Of a DNA stretch of 64,000 bases, positions 20,535 through 32,193 are shown piece by piece; position 1 is the first letter of the stretch, and every line of letters begins with the position of its first letter. Origin of the DNA: Streptantibioticus rubrisoli (GTDB lineage: Bacteria; Actinomycetota; Actinomycetes; Streptomycetales; Streptomycetaceae); the NCBI RefSeq assembly GCF_024436055.1, contig NZ_JANFNH010000017.1, positions 49,643-113,642 of the forward strand, written 5' to 3'. The position numbers were made by a program, and so were the translations under genes. The notes beneath the pieces were generated by a model. It was not told where the DNA came from. It ran no database searches and was given only the letters and a program-made list of their open reading frames with translations.

Positions 20535-20951
20535 TCAGTCCAGCAGCCGGTTGACGATCCGGTCCAGCGCCGCCAGGTCCTCGGGCGGCAGGGCGAGCAG
20601 GGGCTCGGGCGGGGTGTCGAGTATCCGGTTGGCCTCGTCGGCCGCGGCCTTGCCCCGCGGGGTGATGTGCACCAGCTTGGAGCGGCGGTCCGCCGGGTTG
20701 GCGGTGCGCTCCACCAGGCCGCGCTTGGCCAGGTCGTCCACGATCAAGGTGGCATAGGGCGCGTCGATCACCATGTACTCGGCCAGCGACCGCAGGGTGT
20801 GCGGCTGGGCGGCGATCCGCCGCAGCGCCTTGATCCGGTTGAAGCTCATGCCCAGGGCCTCGGACACCTGCTTGCGGCGGTCGTGCCGCTCCAGCACCAG
20901 CGCCCGTAGGCCGTGCCAGACCTCCGTCGCGGTCCCCGTCCTGTCGTCCAT
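20535..20951 (-). CDS. MarR-family regulator
   Basis: A 138-residue winged-helix regulator; LAEYMVIDAPYATLIVDDLAKRG is the recognition region and RTANPADRRSKLVHITPRG the wing with the conserved DRR. It shares one base with the stop of the upstream MFS gene (TAATG), so the pair is translated together. Most likely it represses the mfs-marR operon until a drug or metabolite binds. Confidence 0.9.
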   Translation of the reverse strand: MDDRTGTATEVWHGLRALVLERHDRRKQVSEALGMSFNRIKALRRIAAQPHTLRSLAEYMVIDAPYATLIVDDLAKRGLVERTANPADRRSKLVHITPRGKAAADEANRILDTPPEPLLALPPEDLAALDRIVNRLLD

Positions 20952-22402
20952 TACGCGCTCACCGGCATCCTGATCTCGTCGGCTTTCAGGCGGTCCGCGG
21001 TACGGTCCGCGGTGCGGCGTGCCCAGCGGCCGGAGGTGATGCTACCGACCAGGAAAACGGCCGCTCCGCACCCGGCGATGATCCACCAGGCGGTCCTGCT
21101 GGCCGTGACGAAGCCCGCCGCGTAGCCGCCCGCCGCGCCGGAGGCCATCACCGAGCCGATGACGGCGACCCCGAGGGAGGTGCCGATCTGGCGGCTGGTG
21201 GAGGCGACGGCCGCCGCCACACCCGCCTGGGCCCGCGGCATACCGGACACCGCGGTGTTGGTGATCGGCGCGTTGACCAGGCCGAAGCCGATGCCGAAGG
21301 CCAGGTACGCGGCGACCACCACATCCAGTGAGACCGTCGCGGAGAACAGCAGCGCCATGCCCACCCCGCAGGCGCACATCGCCGTCCCGGCCAGCAGCAG
21401 CGGCAGCCGCGGCCCCCGGGTGCCGACGATCCGGCCGGACAGTGGGGCGAAGAACAGCGACATGACGGCCATCGGCAGCATCATCAAACCCGCGTGCAGC
21501 GCGTCGAGATGGCGCAGGTTCTGCAGGTAGAGGGTGTTGAGGAAGAGGAACCCACCGAGCGCGGCGAAGCCGCAGATCGCTATCACGGTCGCGCCGGTGA
21601 ACGGCGCGCTACGGAAGAACCGCAGGTCGAGCAGGGGCTCGGCGCACCGCGGTTCGTACCACAGCAGTCCGGCGAGGGAGAGGACGGCGATCACCACACA
21701 GCTGACGATCAGCGGGTCGCCGATGCCCTGGGCCGGCGTCTGGATGATCGCGTAGGTCGTCCCGGCGAGCAGCAGGATCATCAGCGACTGGCCGACCGGG
21801 TCGACCCGGCGCGGCTTGGGGGCGCGGGACTCCGGAACGAACAGCCTGGTGAGGGTGAGCGTCAGCAGGCCCACCGGGACGTTCAGCCAGAAGATCGCCC
21901 GCCAGCCGGTGGTCTCCACCAGCAGCCCGCCGATCACCGGCCCGGCCGACATGCTGATGCCGACGACCCCACCCCACACACCTATCGCTCGGGCCCGCTC
22001 CTTCGGCTCCGTGAAGACATTGGTGATGATCGACATCGCCACGGGGTTGAGCATCGAGCCGCCCACCGCCTGGAGCATCCGGAACCCCACCAGCCAGGGC
22101 AGCCCCGGGGCGAGGCTGCACAGCAGGGAGGCCAGGGTGAAGACCGCCAGTCCCACCTGGAAGGTACGGCGGCGGCCGATCCGGTCGGCGGTCGAGCCGG
22201 AGAGCATCAGCAGGCTGGCGAGCACCACCGTGTAGGCGTCGATCGTCCACTGCAGACCGGAGATGGTGGTGTGCAGCTCCCGCTGCATCGATGGCAGCGC
22301 GACGTTCAGCACGGTGTTGTCGAGGCTGACCATCAGCAGGGACATGCAGCAGATGGCCAGGACCAGGAAGCGTCGTCCACGGCTCAGCTCTGGCACGGGC
22401 AC
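20951..22402 (-). CDS. MFS efflux transporter, DHA2 (EmrB/QacA) type
   Basis: A 483-residue, probably 14-helix drug:H+ antiporter. LDNTVLNVALPSMQREL is the DHA2 motif D1, GSTADRIGRRRTF is motif A, and GPVIGGLL motif C marks an antiporter. It is the first gene of an operon with the MarR gene, their stop and start overlapping. Substrate unknown. Confidence 0.9.
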   Translation of the reverse strand: MPVPELSRGRRFLVLAICCMSLLMVSLDNTVLNVALPSMQRELHTTISGLQWTIDAYTVVLASLLMLSGSTADRIGRRRTFQVGLAVFTLASLLCSLAPGLPWLVGFRMLQAVGGSMLNPVAMSIITNVFTEPKERARAIGVWGGVVGISMSAGPVIGGLLVETTGWRAIFWLNVPVGLLTLTLTRLFVPESRAPKPRRVDPVGQSLMILLLAGTTYAIIQTPAQGIGDPLIVSCVVIAVLSLAGLLWYEPRCAEPLLDLRFFRSAPFTGATVIAICGFAALGGFLFLNTLYLQNLRHLDALHAGLMMLPMAVMSLFFAPLSGRIVGTRGPRLPLLLAGTAMCACGVGMALLFSATVSLDVVVAAYLAFGIGFGLVNAPITNTAVSGMPRAQAGVAAAVASTSRQIGTSLGVAVIGSVMASGAAGGYAAGFVTASRTAWWIIAGCGAAVFLVGSITSGRWARRTADRTADRLKADEIRMPVSA

Positions 22403-22445
22403 TCCGGAAGATTAGTTGTACGCATGTAAGTATTTCCCATCGTAC
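22403..22445 (-). promoter_or_regulatory. AT-rich promoter/operator region of the mfs-marR operon
   Basis: This 43-base stretch is far richer in A and T than its surroundings and contains, on the minus strand, TTACATGCGTACAACTAAT followed by GGAG near the start. The two halves are only loosely symmetric. A MarR site overlapping the promoter is likely but not shown. Confidence 0.35.
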
Positions 22446-22485
22446 GGCTGCCCCTGGAGTGGCTGACTATTCGCCCCGCGCCGGA

Positions 22486-23076
22486 CTATGCCGCGAGGCC
22501 GCGCAGCACCAGGGCGCAGACGGCGTCGAACGCGGGGCGGATGTGCTCCGCACTCCATTCGGCCGCGTGGGCCGGATTGTGGAACCGGCTGGTGGCGTCC
22601 CATACCGCTCGGGCCGCCACGAGCGGGTCGGTGTCGGCGGGCAGCCCCAACTCGCCCTTGTCCACGCCCTCTTCGATGATGTGCGCCACCTGCCGCACCA
22701 TCGTGTCGATGTGGCGGGCGACCACCTCGCTGTTCTCGCCGACCAGCACCATGTACGTGGCGAACAGCTCCGGATCGTCGCCCGCCTTGGCCCGCTTGGC
22801 CGCGAACAGCGCCTCGAGCCAGCCGCGCAGCCGCTCCGGCGCGGGCCCCTGCGCCCGGGCGAACCGGGACAGCACGGCGTGCGACTGGTCCAGCCAGCGC
22901 TCGGTCACCGCCTCGCGCAGCGCGGCCTTGCTGGGGAAGTGCCGGTACACGCTGCCGTGGCTGACCCCCAGCGCCCGGGCCACGTCGACCACGGTCGCCT
23001 TGGCGGGACCGAAGCGGCGCAACACGTCCTCGGTGGCTTCGAGGATGCGTTCGGGGGTCAGGGTCTCCGGCGGCAT
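22486..23076 (-). CDS. TetR-family regulator
   Basis: A 196-residue repressor. The N-terminal helix-turn-helix shows VDVARALGVSHGSVYRHFPSKAAL, the TetR signature; the C-terminal 130 residues are a helical ligand domain. It follows the aldo/keto reductase by 26 bases on the same strand and probably controls that operon through the palindrome at 24153-24174. Confidence 0.9.
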   Translation of the reverse strand: MPPETLTPERILEATEDVLRRFGPAKATVVDVARALGVSHGSVYRHFPSKAALREAVTERWLDQSHAVLSRFARAQGPAPERLRGWLEALFAAKRAKAGDDPELFATYMVLVGENSEVVARHIDTMVRQVAHIIEEGVDKGELGLPADTDPLVAARAVWDATSRFHNPAHAAEWSAEHIRPAFDAVCALVLRGLAA

Positions 23077-23102
23077 GGTAGGGGGCCAGCCTTTCTGGTG
23101 GG

Positions 23103-24107
23103 CTACTGCTTCTCGCTGTCGAGGTGGTGCATCTGCGCGGTCGGGTAGCGGTCGCCCGCGGCGGCGCCGGCCGGGACGGCCTTCTCGATCGCGTCGAGGT
23201 CCGCCGCGTCCAGGGTGACATCCAGCGCGCCCAGCGCCTCGGTGAGGCGGGCCCGGCTCCGCGCGCCGACCAGCGGCACGATGTCCTCGCCGCGGGAGAG
23301 TACCCAGGCGATGGCGATCTGGGCGACGGTAGCACCCCTGGCTTCGGCGATCTGCCGCAGCGCCTCGACCAGTTCGAGGTTGCGGTCCAGGTTCTCGCCG
23401 CTGAACCGCGGGCTCATGCCGCGGAAGTCTCCCGGGGCGGTGCCGCGCTCGCGGGTCCAGTGGCCGCTGAGCAGGCCGCGGGAGAGCACGCCGTACGCGG
23501 TCACGCCGATGCCCAACTGGCGGCAGGTCGGCAGGATCTCCCGCTCGATGTCCCGGGAGAACAGCGAGTACTCGATCTGCAGGTCGCTGATCGGGGCCAC
23601 CGCGGCGGCCCGGCGGATGGTCTGCGCGCCGACCTCGGACAGGCCGATGTGGCGTACGTGTCCGGCCTGTACGGCCTCGGCGATGGCGCCGACGGTCTCC
23701 TCGATCGGCACCGCCGGGTCGAGCCGGGCGATCCGGTAGACGTCGATGTGGTCGGTGCCGAGCCGCTGGAGCGAGTAGGCGAGGAAGTTCTTCACCGCCT
23801 CGGGGCGGCCGTCGTAGCCGGACCAGCCGCCGTCCGGGTCACGCAGCGCGCCGAACTTCACGCTGAGCAGCGCGTTCTGGCGGCCCTGCTTGCTGCTCTC
23901 CAGGGCTTCCCGTACCAGCAGTTCGTTGTGGCCCATGGCGTAGAAGTCGCCGGTGTCCAGCAGGGTGATCCCGGCGTCCAGGGCGGCGTGGATGGTGGCG
24001 ATGGACTCGGCGCGGTCGGCGGGGCCGTACAGCGCGGACATGCCCATGCAGCCGAGGCCCAGGGCCGAGCTGGTGGGGCCGGTGGCGCCCAGGGTGCGGG
24101 TTCGCAT
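23103..24107 (-). CDS. Aldo/keto reductase
   Basis: A 334-residue NADPH-dependent oxidoreductase of the TIM-barrel AKR superfamily. LDTGDFYAMGHNE contains the catalytic Asp and the Tyr (in FYAMG), VKFGAL carries the Lys and IGLSEVGAQTIRRA the family loop. ATG 24107 has AAGGAG upstream. The His of the usual tetrad position reads as Arg/Ile (DVYRIARLD where many have YYQHRVD), a variation seen in some AKRs. Heads the operon with the TetR gene. Substrate unknown. Confidence 0.88.
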   Translation of the reverse strand: MRTRTLGATGPTSSALGLGCMGMSALYGPADRAESIATIHAALDAGITLLDTGDFYAMGHNELLVREALESSKQGRQNALLSVKFGALRDPDGGWSGYDGRPEAVKNFLAYSLQRLGTDHIDVYRIARLDPAVPIEETVGAIAEAVQAGHVRHIGLSEVGAQTIRRAAAVAPISDLQIEYSLFSRDIEREILPTCRQLGIGVTAYGVLSRGLLSGHWTRERGTAPGDFRGMSPRFSGENLDRNLELVEALRQIAEARGATVAQIAIAWVLSRGEDIVPLVGARSRARLTEALGALDVTLDAADLDAIEKAVPAGAAAGDRYPTAQMHHLDSEKQ

Positions 24108-24152
24108 GTGGTGCTCCTTCAACGGGTACGGCACCAACAATGGCATGCGCGA

Positions 24153-24174
24153 TGACAGATTTCAATATCTGTCA
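24153..24174. promoter_or_regulatory. Perfect TetR-type operator before the AKR-TetR operon
   Basis: TGACAGAT and ATCTGTCA form a perfect 8-bp inverted repeat with a six-base spacer, 46 bases before the reductase start. On the minus strand it overlaps TTGAAA, a good -35 hexamer, with CATTGT 18 bases further as a possible -10. This is the expected layout for autorepression by the TetR protein. Confidence 0.7.
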
Positions 24175-24249
24175 CTCCCTTTGTGTTCGCGGAACCGCCG
24201 TGGCCCTCTGCGTGCCCTCACGCGTCTTGCTGGCGGAGCGCCGACCGGT

Positions 24250-24828
24250 TCAACCCAGCCGCGCCCTGGCCTCCATCAACGCGAACCCCAGCAGGTTCAG
24301 CCCCCGCCACCGCGCCGGATCCGCGGCGCGCTCGTCGTCCGCGGCCAGACCGATGCCCCAGACCCGGTCCAGCGGACTGGCCTCCACCAGCACCCGGGAC
24401 CCGGTGCCCAGGAGGAAGTCACGCAACCCGGGGTGCTGGCCGAACTTGGCGACGTTGCCCTGGACCACCAGCTCCCAGCGGTGCCGGGCCCACAACTCCT
24501 CGTCGAAACCGGGCACTTGGCGGCCGAGCGCCTTCGCCTCGTTGGGATGCCCGGCGGCCAGCACCTTGGCCGCGGTGCGCTCGTCGCCGAACAGCCGGGC
24601 CTTGCCCGCCATCATCCAGTGCTCGGCCGTCGGGTAGCGGACGCCGTCCACGGTGAACTCCGCGGGCCACCACTGGCTCAGGCAGCCGGGGCCGACGCTT
24701 CCGTCCCGCCGGGGCCGGTGGCCCCAGAACATCAGGTACTTGGGCCTCGCCCCAGCGGCCACCAGGGCGGCCAGCGCCTCCCGGTCCCTGGTCTCGGAGG
24801 GATGACTGATCCGGTGCGTTTCGCTCAT
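24250..24828 (-). CDS. NADAR family protein (YbiA/DUF1768-like N-glycosidase)
   Basis: A 192-residue NADAR-fold protein. LSQWWPAEFTVDGVRYPTAEHWMMAGKA holds the family core (quoted here in two parts: LSQWWPAEF and YPTAEHWMMAGKA), then WELVVQGNVAKFGQHP, LVEASPLDRVWGIGL and the closing GLNLLGFALME, all typical. Members hydrolyse N-glycosidic bonds of damaged riboflavin intermediates, and some reverse ADP-ribosylation of guanine. No toxin partner is adjacent, so a housekeeping repair role is more likely. ATG 24828. Confidence 0.85.
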   Translation of the reverse strand: MSETHRISHPSETRDREALAALVAAGARPKYLMFWGHRPRRDGSVGPGCLSQWWPAEFTVDGVRYPTAEHWMMAGKARLFGDERTAAKVLAAGHPNEAKALGRQVPGFDEELWARHRWELVVQGNVAKFGQHPGLRDFLLGTGSRVLVEASPLDRVWGIGLAADDERAADPARWRGLNLLGFALMEARARLG

Positions 24829-24931
24829 GCGGTAGAGCGTGGCAGGACACTGTGACAACGCGGCCAACGGGCCCGCGGATTACGGCGATCACCCCCGTAC
24901 CGCCGTCATCCGCGGGCCCGTGTCCCCCTGG

Positions 24932-26407
24932 TCACCCCACCTGGCGGGGGAGCCGCAGGCTCAGTGCGACCGCCGCCGCGCCGCCCGCCACCTGCACCAG
25001 GATCGCCGTCACCAGCGCGTCCCGCATGCCGACCGAGGACGCCAGTGACAGGAACAAGGTGCCCAGCGTCGCCACGCCCAGCGCCAGCGAGGACTGCTGG
25101 GTGGTCACCATCACGCCGCTGCCCACCCCGGCGCGGTCCGCCGGAACCTCCGACAGCACGATCCGGAACACCGTGCTCATCGCCAGCCCCTGGCCGAAGC
25201 CGAGCACCGCCATCCCGGGCGCGAACTCCAGCGGCCCCATGTGCGGCCACAGCGCCAGCGCGGTAGCCACCACGACCAGCAGCCCGACGCCCTGCACCGT
25301 CAGGCCCGTGGTCACCACCCGGCGCCCGTACCGCACCACCAGCCGCGGTGCGAGCAGGGAGGCGGCGAAGAACGCCACCGCCATGGGCGCCAGCGCGGTG
25401 CCCGCCGCCACCGGACCCAGCCGCAGCCCCTGCTGGAGCCCGACCGCCATCACGAACATGAAGCCGCCGAACCCGGTGAAGAACGGCAGGGCCACCAGCA
25501 GGCCGCTGCGCATCCCGTGGTTGCCCAGCAGCGACGGCGGCACCAGCGGGTCCGCGCCGGAGGCCTCGGCGCGCCGCTCCACCAGCCAGAACCCGGCCGC
25601 CACGAACGGCGCCGCGCCCAGCAGCAGCCAGCACCACAGCGGCCAGCCGACCGCCCGCCCCTCCATCAGCGGCACCAGCAGCGCGAGCAGTGTGGCCGCC
25701 AGCAGCACCGTGCCCGCACCGTCGATCCGCGCGGGCTTCGCCGAGCGGGTCTCCGGCACCGCGCGCAGCGCGAGCAGCATCGCGACGGCCGCCACGGGGA
25801 CGTTCACCAGGAAGATCGAGCGCCAGCCGGTGCCCGCGAGGTTCGCGGCGACCAGCCAGCCGCCCAGCACCTGACCGGCCACCGCCGCTATACCGCCGGT
25901 CGCGCCGTACAGGCCGAGCGCCCGGCCGCGCCGCGCACCGGTGGTGGTGGACTGGATGGTGGCCAGCACCTGCGGCAGCATCAGCGCGGAGGCCGCGCCC
26001 TGGGCGACCCGGGCGCCCACCAGCGTCCAGGCGTTCGGTGCCAGACCGCAGGCCAGCGAGGTGAGCGCGAACAGCGCGGTGCCGATCAGGAAGAGGCGGC
26101 GGCGCCCGATCATGTCGCCGAGCCGTCCGCCCAGCACCAACAGCACCGCGTACGCCACGCCGTAGCCCGCCGCGACCATCTCCAGCAGCGCCGGGCCGGT
26201 GCGCAGATCGCGTTCGATGGTGGGCAGCGCCACGTTGACGATAAAGAAGTCGATCATGGGGAGCGCCGCGCCCAGCAGCAGCGTGAGCAGGCCGAGCGGG
26301 CTGAGTACCGGGGACGTGGTGGAGTCATGGCCGCCGGGGCGGCGCACGGTCGGCCGGACCGTGGCCCGGGAGGGCTGGAGTTCGGTCTGTGCGATCTGTG
26401 TCTTCAC
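24932..26407 (-). CDS. MFS efflux transporter, DHA2-like
   Basis: A 491-residue transporter with about 14 hydrophobic helices; IDFFIVNVALPTIERDL and GGRLGDMIGRRRLF are motifs D1 and A. The start is uncertain: GTG 26407 is used, with GTG 26413 and 26416 as alternatives nine bases or less upstream. Divergent from an XRE/MmyB regulator across about 100 bases, the same layout as the pair at 8.3-10.7 kb, which suggests a duplicated efflux module. Confidence 0.85.
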   Translation of the reverse strand: MKTQIAQTELQPSRATVRPTVRRPGGHDSTTSPVLSPLGLLTLLLGAALPMIDFFIVNVALPTIERDLRTGPALLEMVAAGYGVAYAVLLVLGGRLGDMIGRRRLFLIGTALFALTSLACGLAPNAWTLVGARVAQGAASALMLPQVLATIQSTTTGARRGRALGLYGATGGIAAVAGQVLGGWLVAANLAGTGWRSIFLVNVPVAAVAMLLALRAVPETRSAKPARIDGAGTVLLAATLLALLVPLMEGRAVGWPLWCWLLLGAAPFVAAGFWLVERRAEASGADPLVPPSLLGNHGMRSGLLVALPFFTGFGGFMFVMAVGLQQGLRLGPVAAGTALAPMAVAFFAASLLAPRLVVRYGRRVVTTGLTVQGVGLLVVVATALALWPHMGPLEFAPGMAVLGFGQGLAMSTVFRIVLSEVPADRAGVGSGVMVTTQQSSLALGVATLGTLFLSLASSVGMRDALVTAILVQVAGGAAAVALSLRLPRQVG

Positions 26408-26455
26408 GGCCACCACGATGCTGGCCGACTTAAGGGGGTACCAGAGTGTGGTTAT

Positions 26456-26476
26456 CCAGGTATTGGAAGCACCTGG
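26456..26476. promoter_or_regulatory. Inverted repeat between second MFS and XRE genes, candidate operator
   Basis: CCAGGT and ACCTGG form a perfect inverted repeat with a nine-base spacer in the divergent gap. It differs in sequence and spacing from the one at 9747-9765, so the two paralogous regulators would have separate sites. Binding is inference. Confidence 0.35.
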
Positions 26477-26508
26477 CAACCGTATGAGGGGTGCGGCACC
26501 CTGGTGCC

Positions 26509-27375
26509 ATGAGCGCGAGCACCGACATACGCCGACGCGAACTGGCCGACTTCCTGCGCAGCCGCCGGGAGCGGATCACTCCCGACCAGGTGGGCCTGCC
26601 CGCGGGCTCGCGGCGGCGCACCCCGGGGCTGCGCCGCGAGGAGGTCGCTCAGCTGTCCGCGGTCGGCGTCACCTGGTACACGTGGCTTGAGCAGGCCCGC
26701 GACATCCAGGTCTCCGCGCAGGTGCTGGACGCGGTGGCCCGGACCCTGCTGCTCGACCCGGGCGAGCGCGCCCACCTGTTCACGCTGGCCGGGGTCTCGG
26801 ACCCGGTGCCGAGCAAGGACTGCCCCACGGTCACGCCAGCGGTGCGGGCCACCATGGAGCAGCTCGAACCGCTGCCCGCCTGCGTCATGAACGGGCGGTA
26901 CGACATCCTCGCGTACAACAGGGTCTACGGGCGGTTGGTGGCCGACCTCGACGCGCTGGCGCCGGAGGACCGCAACGTGATGTGGCTGGTGTTCACCGAT
27001 CCCGCCTGGCGCGAGGCGGTGGTCGACCGGGACGAGGTGATGCGCCGCTGCACCGCCCAGTTCCGCGCCGGGATGGGCGAGCACGTGGCGGAGCCGCTGT
27101 GGACGCACCTGGTCAAGCGGCTTGAGCGGGAGTCGCCGGAGTTCCGGGAGATCTGGCGGGAGCACGAGGTCGCGCCGCCGTCCAACCGGCCCAAGCGCTT
27201 CCTCAACAGCCGGGTCGGCCTGCTGAACCTGGAGCACACCAGCATGTGGCTGCGCCCGCGCAACGGCACCCGCCTGGTGGTCTACACCCCGCTGGACGAG
27301 GACACCCGCGTCCGGCTGGAACGGCTGCGCGAGCTGGCGGTCGCCGAGGCCGAACGGGTACCGGTCGCCGTCTGA
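26509..27375 (+). CDS. XRE-family regulator with MmyB-like ligand domain (paralog)
   Basis: A 288-residue regulator. RTPGLRREEVAQLSAVG and WYTWLEQARDIQVSAQ define the XRE helix-turn-helix; NGRYDILAYNRVYGRL begins the MmyB-like domain. It is clearly related to the protein at 9791-10666. Divergent from and probably controlling the MFS gene. ATG 26509; an upstream in-frame codon at 26491 would add six residues. Confidence 0.88.
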   Translation: MSASTDIRRRELADFLRSRRERITPDQVGLPAGSRRRTPGLRREEVAQLSAVGVTWYTWLEQARDIQVSAQVLDAVARTLLLDPGERAHLFTLAGVSDPVPSKDCPTVTPAVRATMEQLEPLPACVMNGRYDILAYNRVYGRLVADLDALAPEDRNVMWLVFTDPAWREAVVDRDEVMRRCTAQFRAGMGEHVAEPLWTHLVKRLERESPEFREIWREHEVAPPSNRPKRFLNSRVGLLNLEHTSMWLRPRNGTRLVVYTPLDEDTRVRLERLRELAVAEAERVPVAV

Positions 27376-27450
27376 GCGGGCCCGCCGCACCGGTGGGGGA
27401 CAATGGGAGATCGCCCGTACCGTCCGCCGTCCCAAGGAAGCCCTGCCGCG

Positions 27451-28578
27451 ATGACGAACCTGCAGATCGGCCCGCACACCGTGTCGCCGCCCGTGGTGCT
27501 CGCACCAATGGCCGGGATCACCAACGCGCCGTTCCGCACGCTGTGCCGGGAGTTCTCGGGTGGCAAGGGGCTGTTCGTCTCCGAGATGATCACCACCCGG
27601 GCGCTGGTCGAGCGGAACGACAAGACCATGCAGCTGATCCACTTCGACGCCACCGAGCGCCCGCGCTCCATCCAGCTGTACGGCGTCGATCCGGTGACCG
27701 TCGGCAAGGCGGTCCGGATGATCGTGGACGAGGACCTCGCCGACCACATCGACCTCAACTTCGGCTGCCCGGTGCCCAAGGTGACCCGCAAGGGCGGCGG
27801 TTCCGCGCTGCCGTTCAAGCGGCACCTGCTGCGCGCGATCCTGCGGGAGGCGGTGGGCAACGCCGGGCCGCTGCCGGTGACGATCAAGATGCGCAAGGGC
27901 ATCGACGACGACCACCTCACCTACCTCGACGCCGGGCGCATCGCCGTCGAGGAGGGCGTCACCGCGGTCGCGCTGCACGGCCGTACCGCGGCGCAGCACT
28001 ACGGCGGCACGGCCGACTGGTCGGCCATCGCCCGGTTGAAGGAGGCGGTGCCGGAGATCCCGGTGCTGGGCAACGGCGACATCTGGTGCGCCGAGGACGC
28101 GGTGCGGATGATGCGCGAGACCGGCTGCGACGGTGTGGTGGTGGGCCGCGGCTGTCTGGGGCGGCCCTGGCTGTTCGGTGACCTGGTGAACGCCTTCGAG
28201 GGCGGGGGCGGCAGCGCTCGGCCGTCGTTCCGGGAGGTCGCCGGGGTGATGCGGCGGCACGCCGAACTGCTCGCCGAGTGGCTGGGCGACGAGGAGCGCG
28301 GCGTCATCGACTTCCGTAAGCACGTCGCCTGGTACACCAAGGGCTTCTCGGTCGGCTCGCAGATGCGCCAGCGGCTGGCCATGTCGTCGTCGCTGGCCGA
28401 ACTCGACGAGCATCTGAGCGCGTTGGACCTCGACCAGCCGTGGCCTGAGGGCGCCGAGGGGCCGCGCGGGCGCACCGCCGGGACCAAGCGGGTGGTGCTG
28501 CCGGACGGCTGGCTGAAGGACCCTTACGACTGCGCGGTGGTGAGCGCCGACGCGGAGTTGGACACCTCCGGCGGCTGA
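27451..28578 (+). CDS. dusB: tRNA-dihydrouridine synthase, DusB-like
   Basis: A 375-residue FMN enzyme that reduces uridine to dihydrouridine in tRNA D loops. LAPMAGITNAPFRTLCRE starts the flavin barrel, DLNFGCPVPKVTRKGGGSAL holds the catalytic Cys and substrate loop (the Cys is in NFGCPVP), KMRKGID and LHGRTAAQHYGG bind FMN, and GNGDIW with GVVVGRGCLGRPW close the barrel. ATG 27451 has AAGGAAG ten bases upstream. Confidence 0.94.
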   Translation: MTNLQIGPHTVSPPVVLAPMAGITNAPFRTLCREFSGGKGLFVSEMITTRALVERNDKTMQLIHFDATERPRSIQLYGVDPVTVGKAVRMIVDEDLADHIDLNFGCPVPKVTRKGGGSALPFKRHLLRAILREAVGNAGPLPVTIKMRKGIDDDHLTYLDAGRIAVEEGVTAVALHGRTAAQHYGGTADWSAIARLKEAVPEIPVLGNGDIWCAEDAVRMMRETGCDGVVVGRGCLGRPWLFGDLVNAFEGGGGSARPSFREVAGVMRRHAELLAEWLGDEERGVIDFRKHVAWYTKGFSVGSQMRQRLAMSSSLAELDEHLSALDLDQPWPEGAEGPRGRTAGTKRVVLPDGWLKDPYDCAVVSADAELDTSGG

Positions 28579-29013
28579 GTGTTTCCGGCGCGCTTCGAGC
28601 GTCCAGCATGTGAGATGGGCGGGGGTGACGGGTGCGTGATTCTCGCCACGCATGATTAGGGTTCCGCTCATTTGAGCACCTTGATCGCGTGGCATCGAGT
28701 GCCGTCACATCTCCAATTCATGGCACCGGGTGTCACGCGGGTTGGCTTCAGCGACCTTACGTAACCATCACCCTCCGTGGTTATCTCCGTGCTAAACGCG
28801 CGACTTCCGCGCTCATGTGTTCAGGTTCTAAACGCGGATGAGCGCTCAATCAACGAGAGTGGATCGCAGGCTGTATGCGCCATTCCGCTTTCGATCTGCT
28901 GGCAGACGAGTGGTTACGCCCATATGACGTGGCCGTAGACGCACTGCGCTGCCTTGGAGATGGGTACGCTCCCCGCCGTCAGGGCACACCCCCGTGGGCG
29001 AGGAGTCGGTCCC
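28579..29013. promoter_or_regulatory. 435-bp regulatory region upstream of ppdK
   Basis: No convincing gene lies here; base composition is lower in GC than the flanks. It holds TAACCA/TGGTTA (28762-28783, ten-base spacer), two direct copies of CTAAACGCG (28792 and 28828, 36 bases apart), GCGCTCAT at 28809 opposed to ATGAGCGC at 28838, and the palindrome GAGCGCTC (28841-28848). Such a density of short repeats suggests binding sites for one or more regulators of ppdK. A 61-codon open frame at 28875 overlapping ppdK is not supported. Confidence 0.5.
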
Positions 29014-31728
<2,715 letters not shown>

Positions 31729-31735
31729 GCGGTCC

Positions 31736-31835
31736 CGCTCCGCTGGGAGGGCGGCGATCTGTCGTCGTTCGTCTGCGGCGCCGTTGCGGCTGGTCGCACG
31801 GTTGGGCAGCGCCCCTTCAGGGCGCTGCCGAACCG
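31736..31835 (-). repeat. Dispersed intergenic repeat, diverged copy D
   Basis: Directly after the ppdK stop. Read on the minus strand it shares GCGACCAGCC, AACGGCGCCGCAGACG and CTCCCAGCGGAGCG with copies A-C but has a different left part, where GGCAGCGCCC (31805) and GGGCGCTGCC (31820) form a hairpin. A mosaic or partly replaced family member. Confidence 0.6.
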
Positions 31836-31884
31836 CGGCGGCTTTCGCCCGACCTGATTGGACCACTTCCGGAAAACCCTCATC

Positions 31885-31924
31885 GGGGGCGGCACCTTGT
31901 GCGGAGGTGCCGCCCCCTCTTTTT
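31885..31924 (+). terminator. Intrinsic terminator of ppdK
   Basis: GGGGGCGGCACC (31885-31896) pairs perfectly with GGTGCCGCCCCC (31906-31917) and is followed by TCTTTTT. A textbook signal 157 bases after the ppdK stop. Confidence 0.93.
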
Positions 31925-31952
31925 GTGTTCGCTCGCCGCCGGGCGCTTGTAC

Positions 31953-32023
31953 CCGGTCTCGACACTCCTCGTCGAGCGGTCGCTCCTTCGTCGCTCCCTA
32001 CTCCTCGTCGCTTTCGAGACCGG
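31953..32023. repeat. 71-bp element with 10-bp terminal inverted repeats
   Basis: CCGGTCTCGA (31953-31962) and TCGAGACCGG (32014-32023) enclose a pyrimidine-rich core in which CTCCTCGTCG occurs twice. It lies between the ppdK terminator and the deacetylase gene; the rest of this gap (32024-32193) shows nothing else but the deacetylase ribosome site. Function unknown. Confidence 0.5.
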
Positions 32024-32193
32024 CGCGCCCTTTGGCTCGCTCACCTCGCGGGAACGGGGTCACCGTCTGCGTGCCATCGCGGTGTGGGTTGCCGTCTCTG
32101 CGCGCCGCCATGGCCGGGGTGACCGTGTAGGTGAGATTGCGGGTGTTTTGTCGCTTGTTCGGTGGGCAGCGGTGCTGGGAGGAGGTGGGATGA

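Noticed and set aside
24250..24828. NADAR protein as antidote of a DarT-like ADP-ribosylation toxin pair
   Set aside because: No DarT-like gene is adjacent on either side; the neighbours are a reductase operon and an MFS pump.
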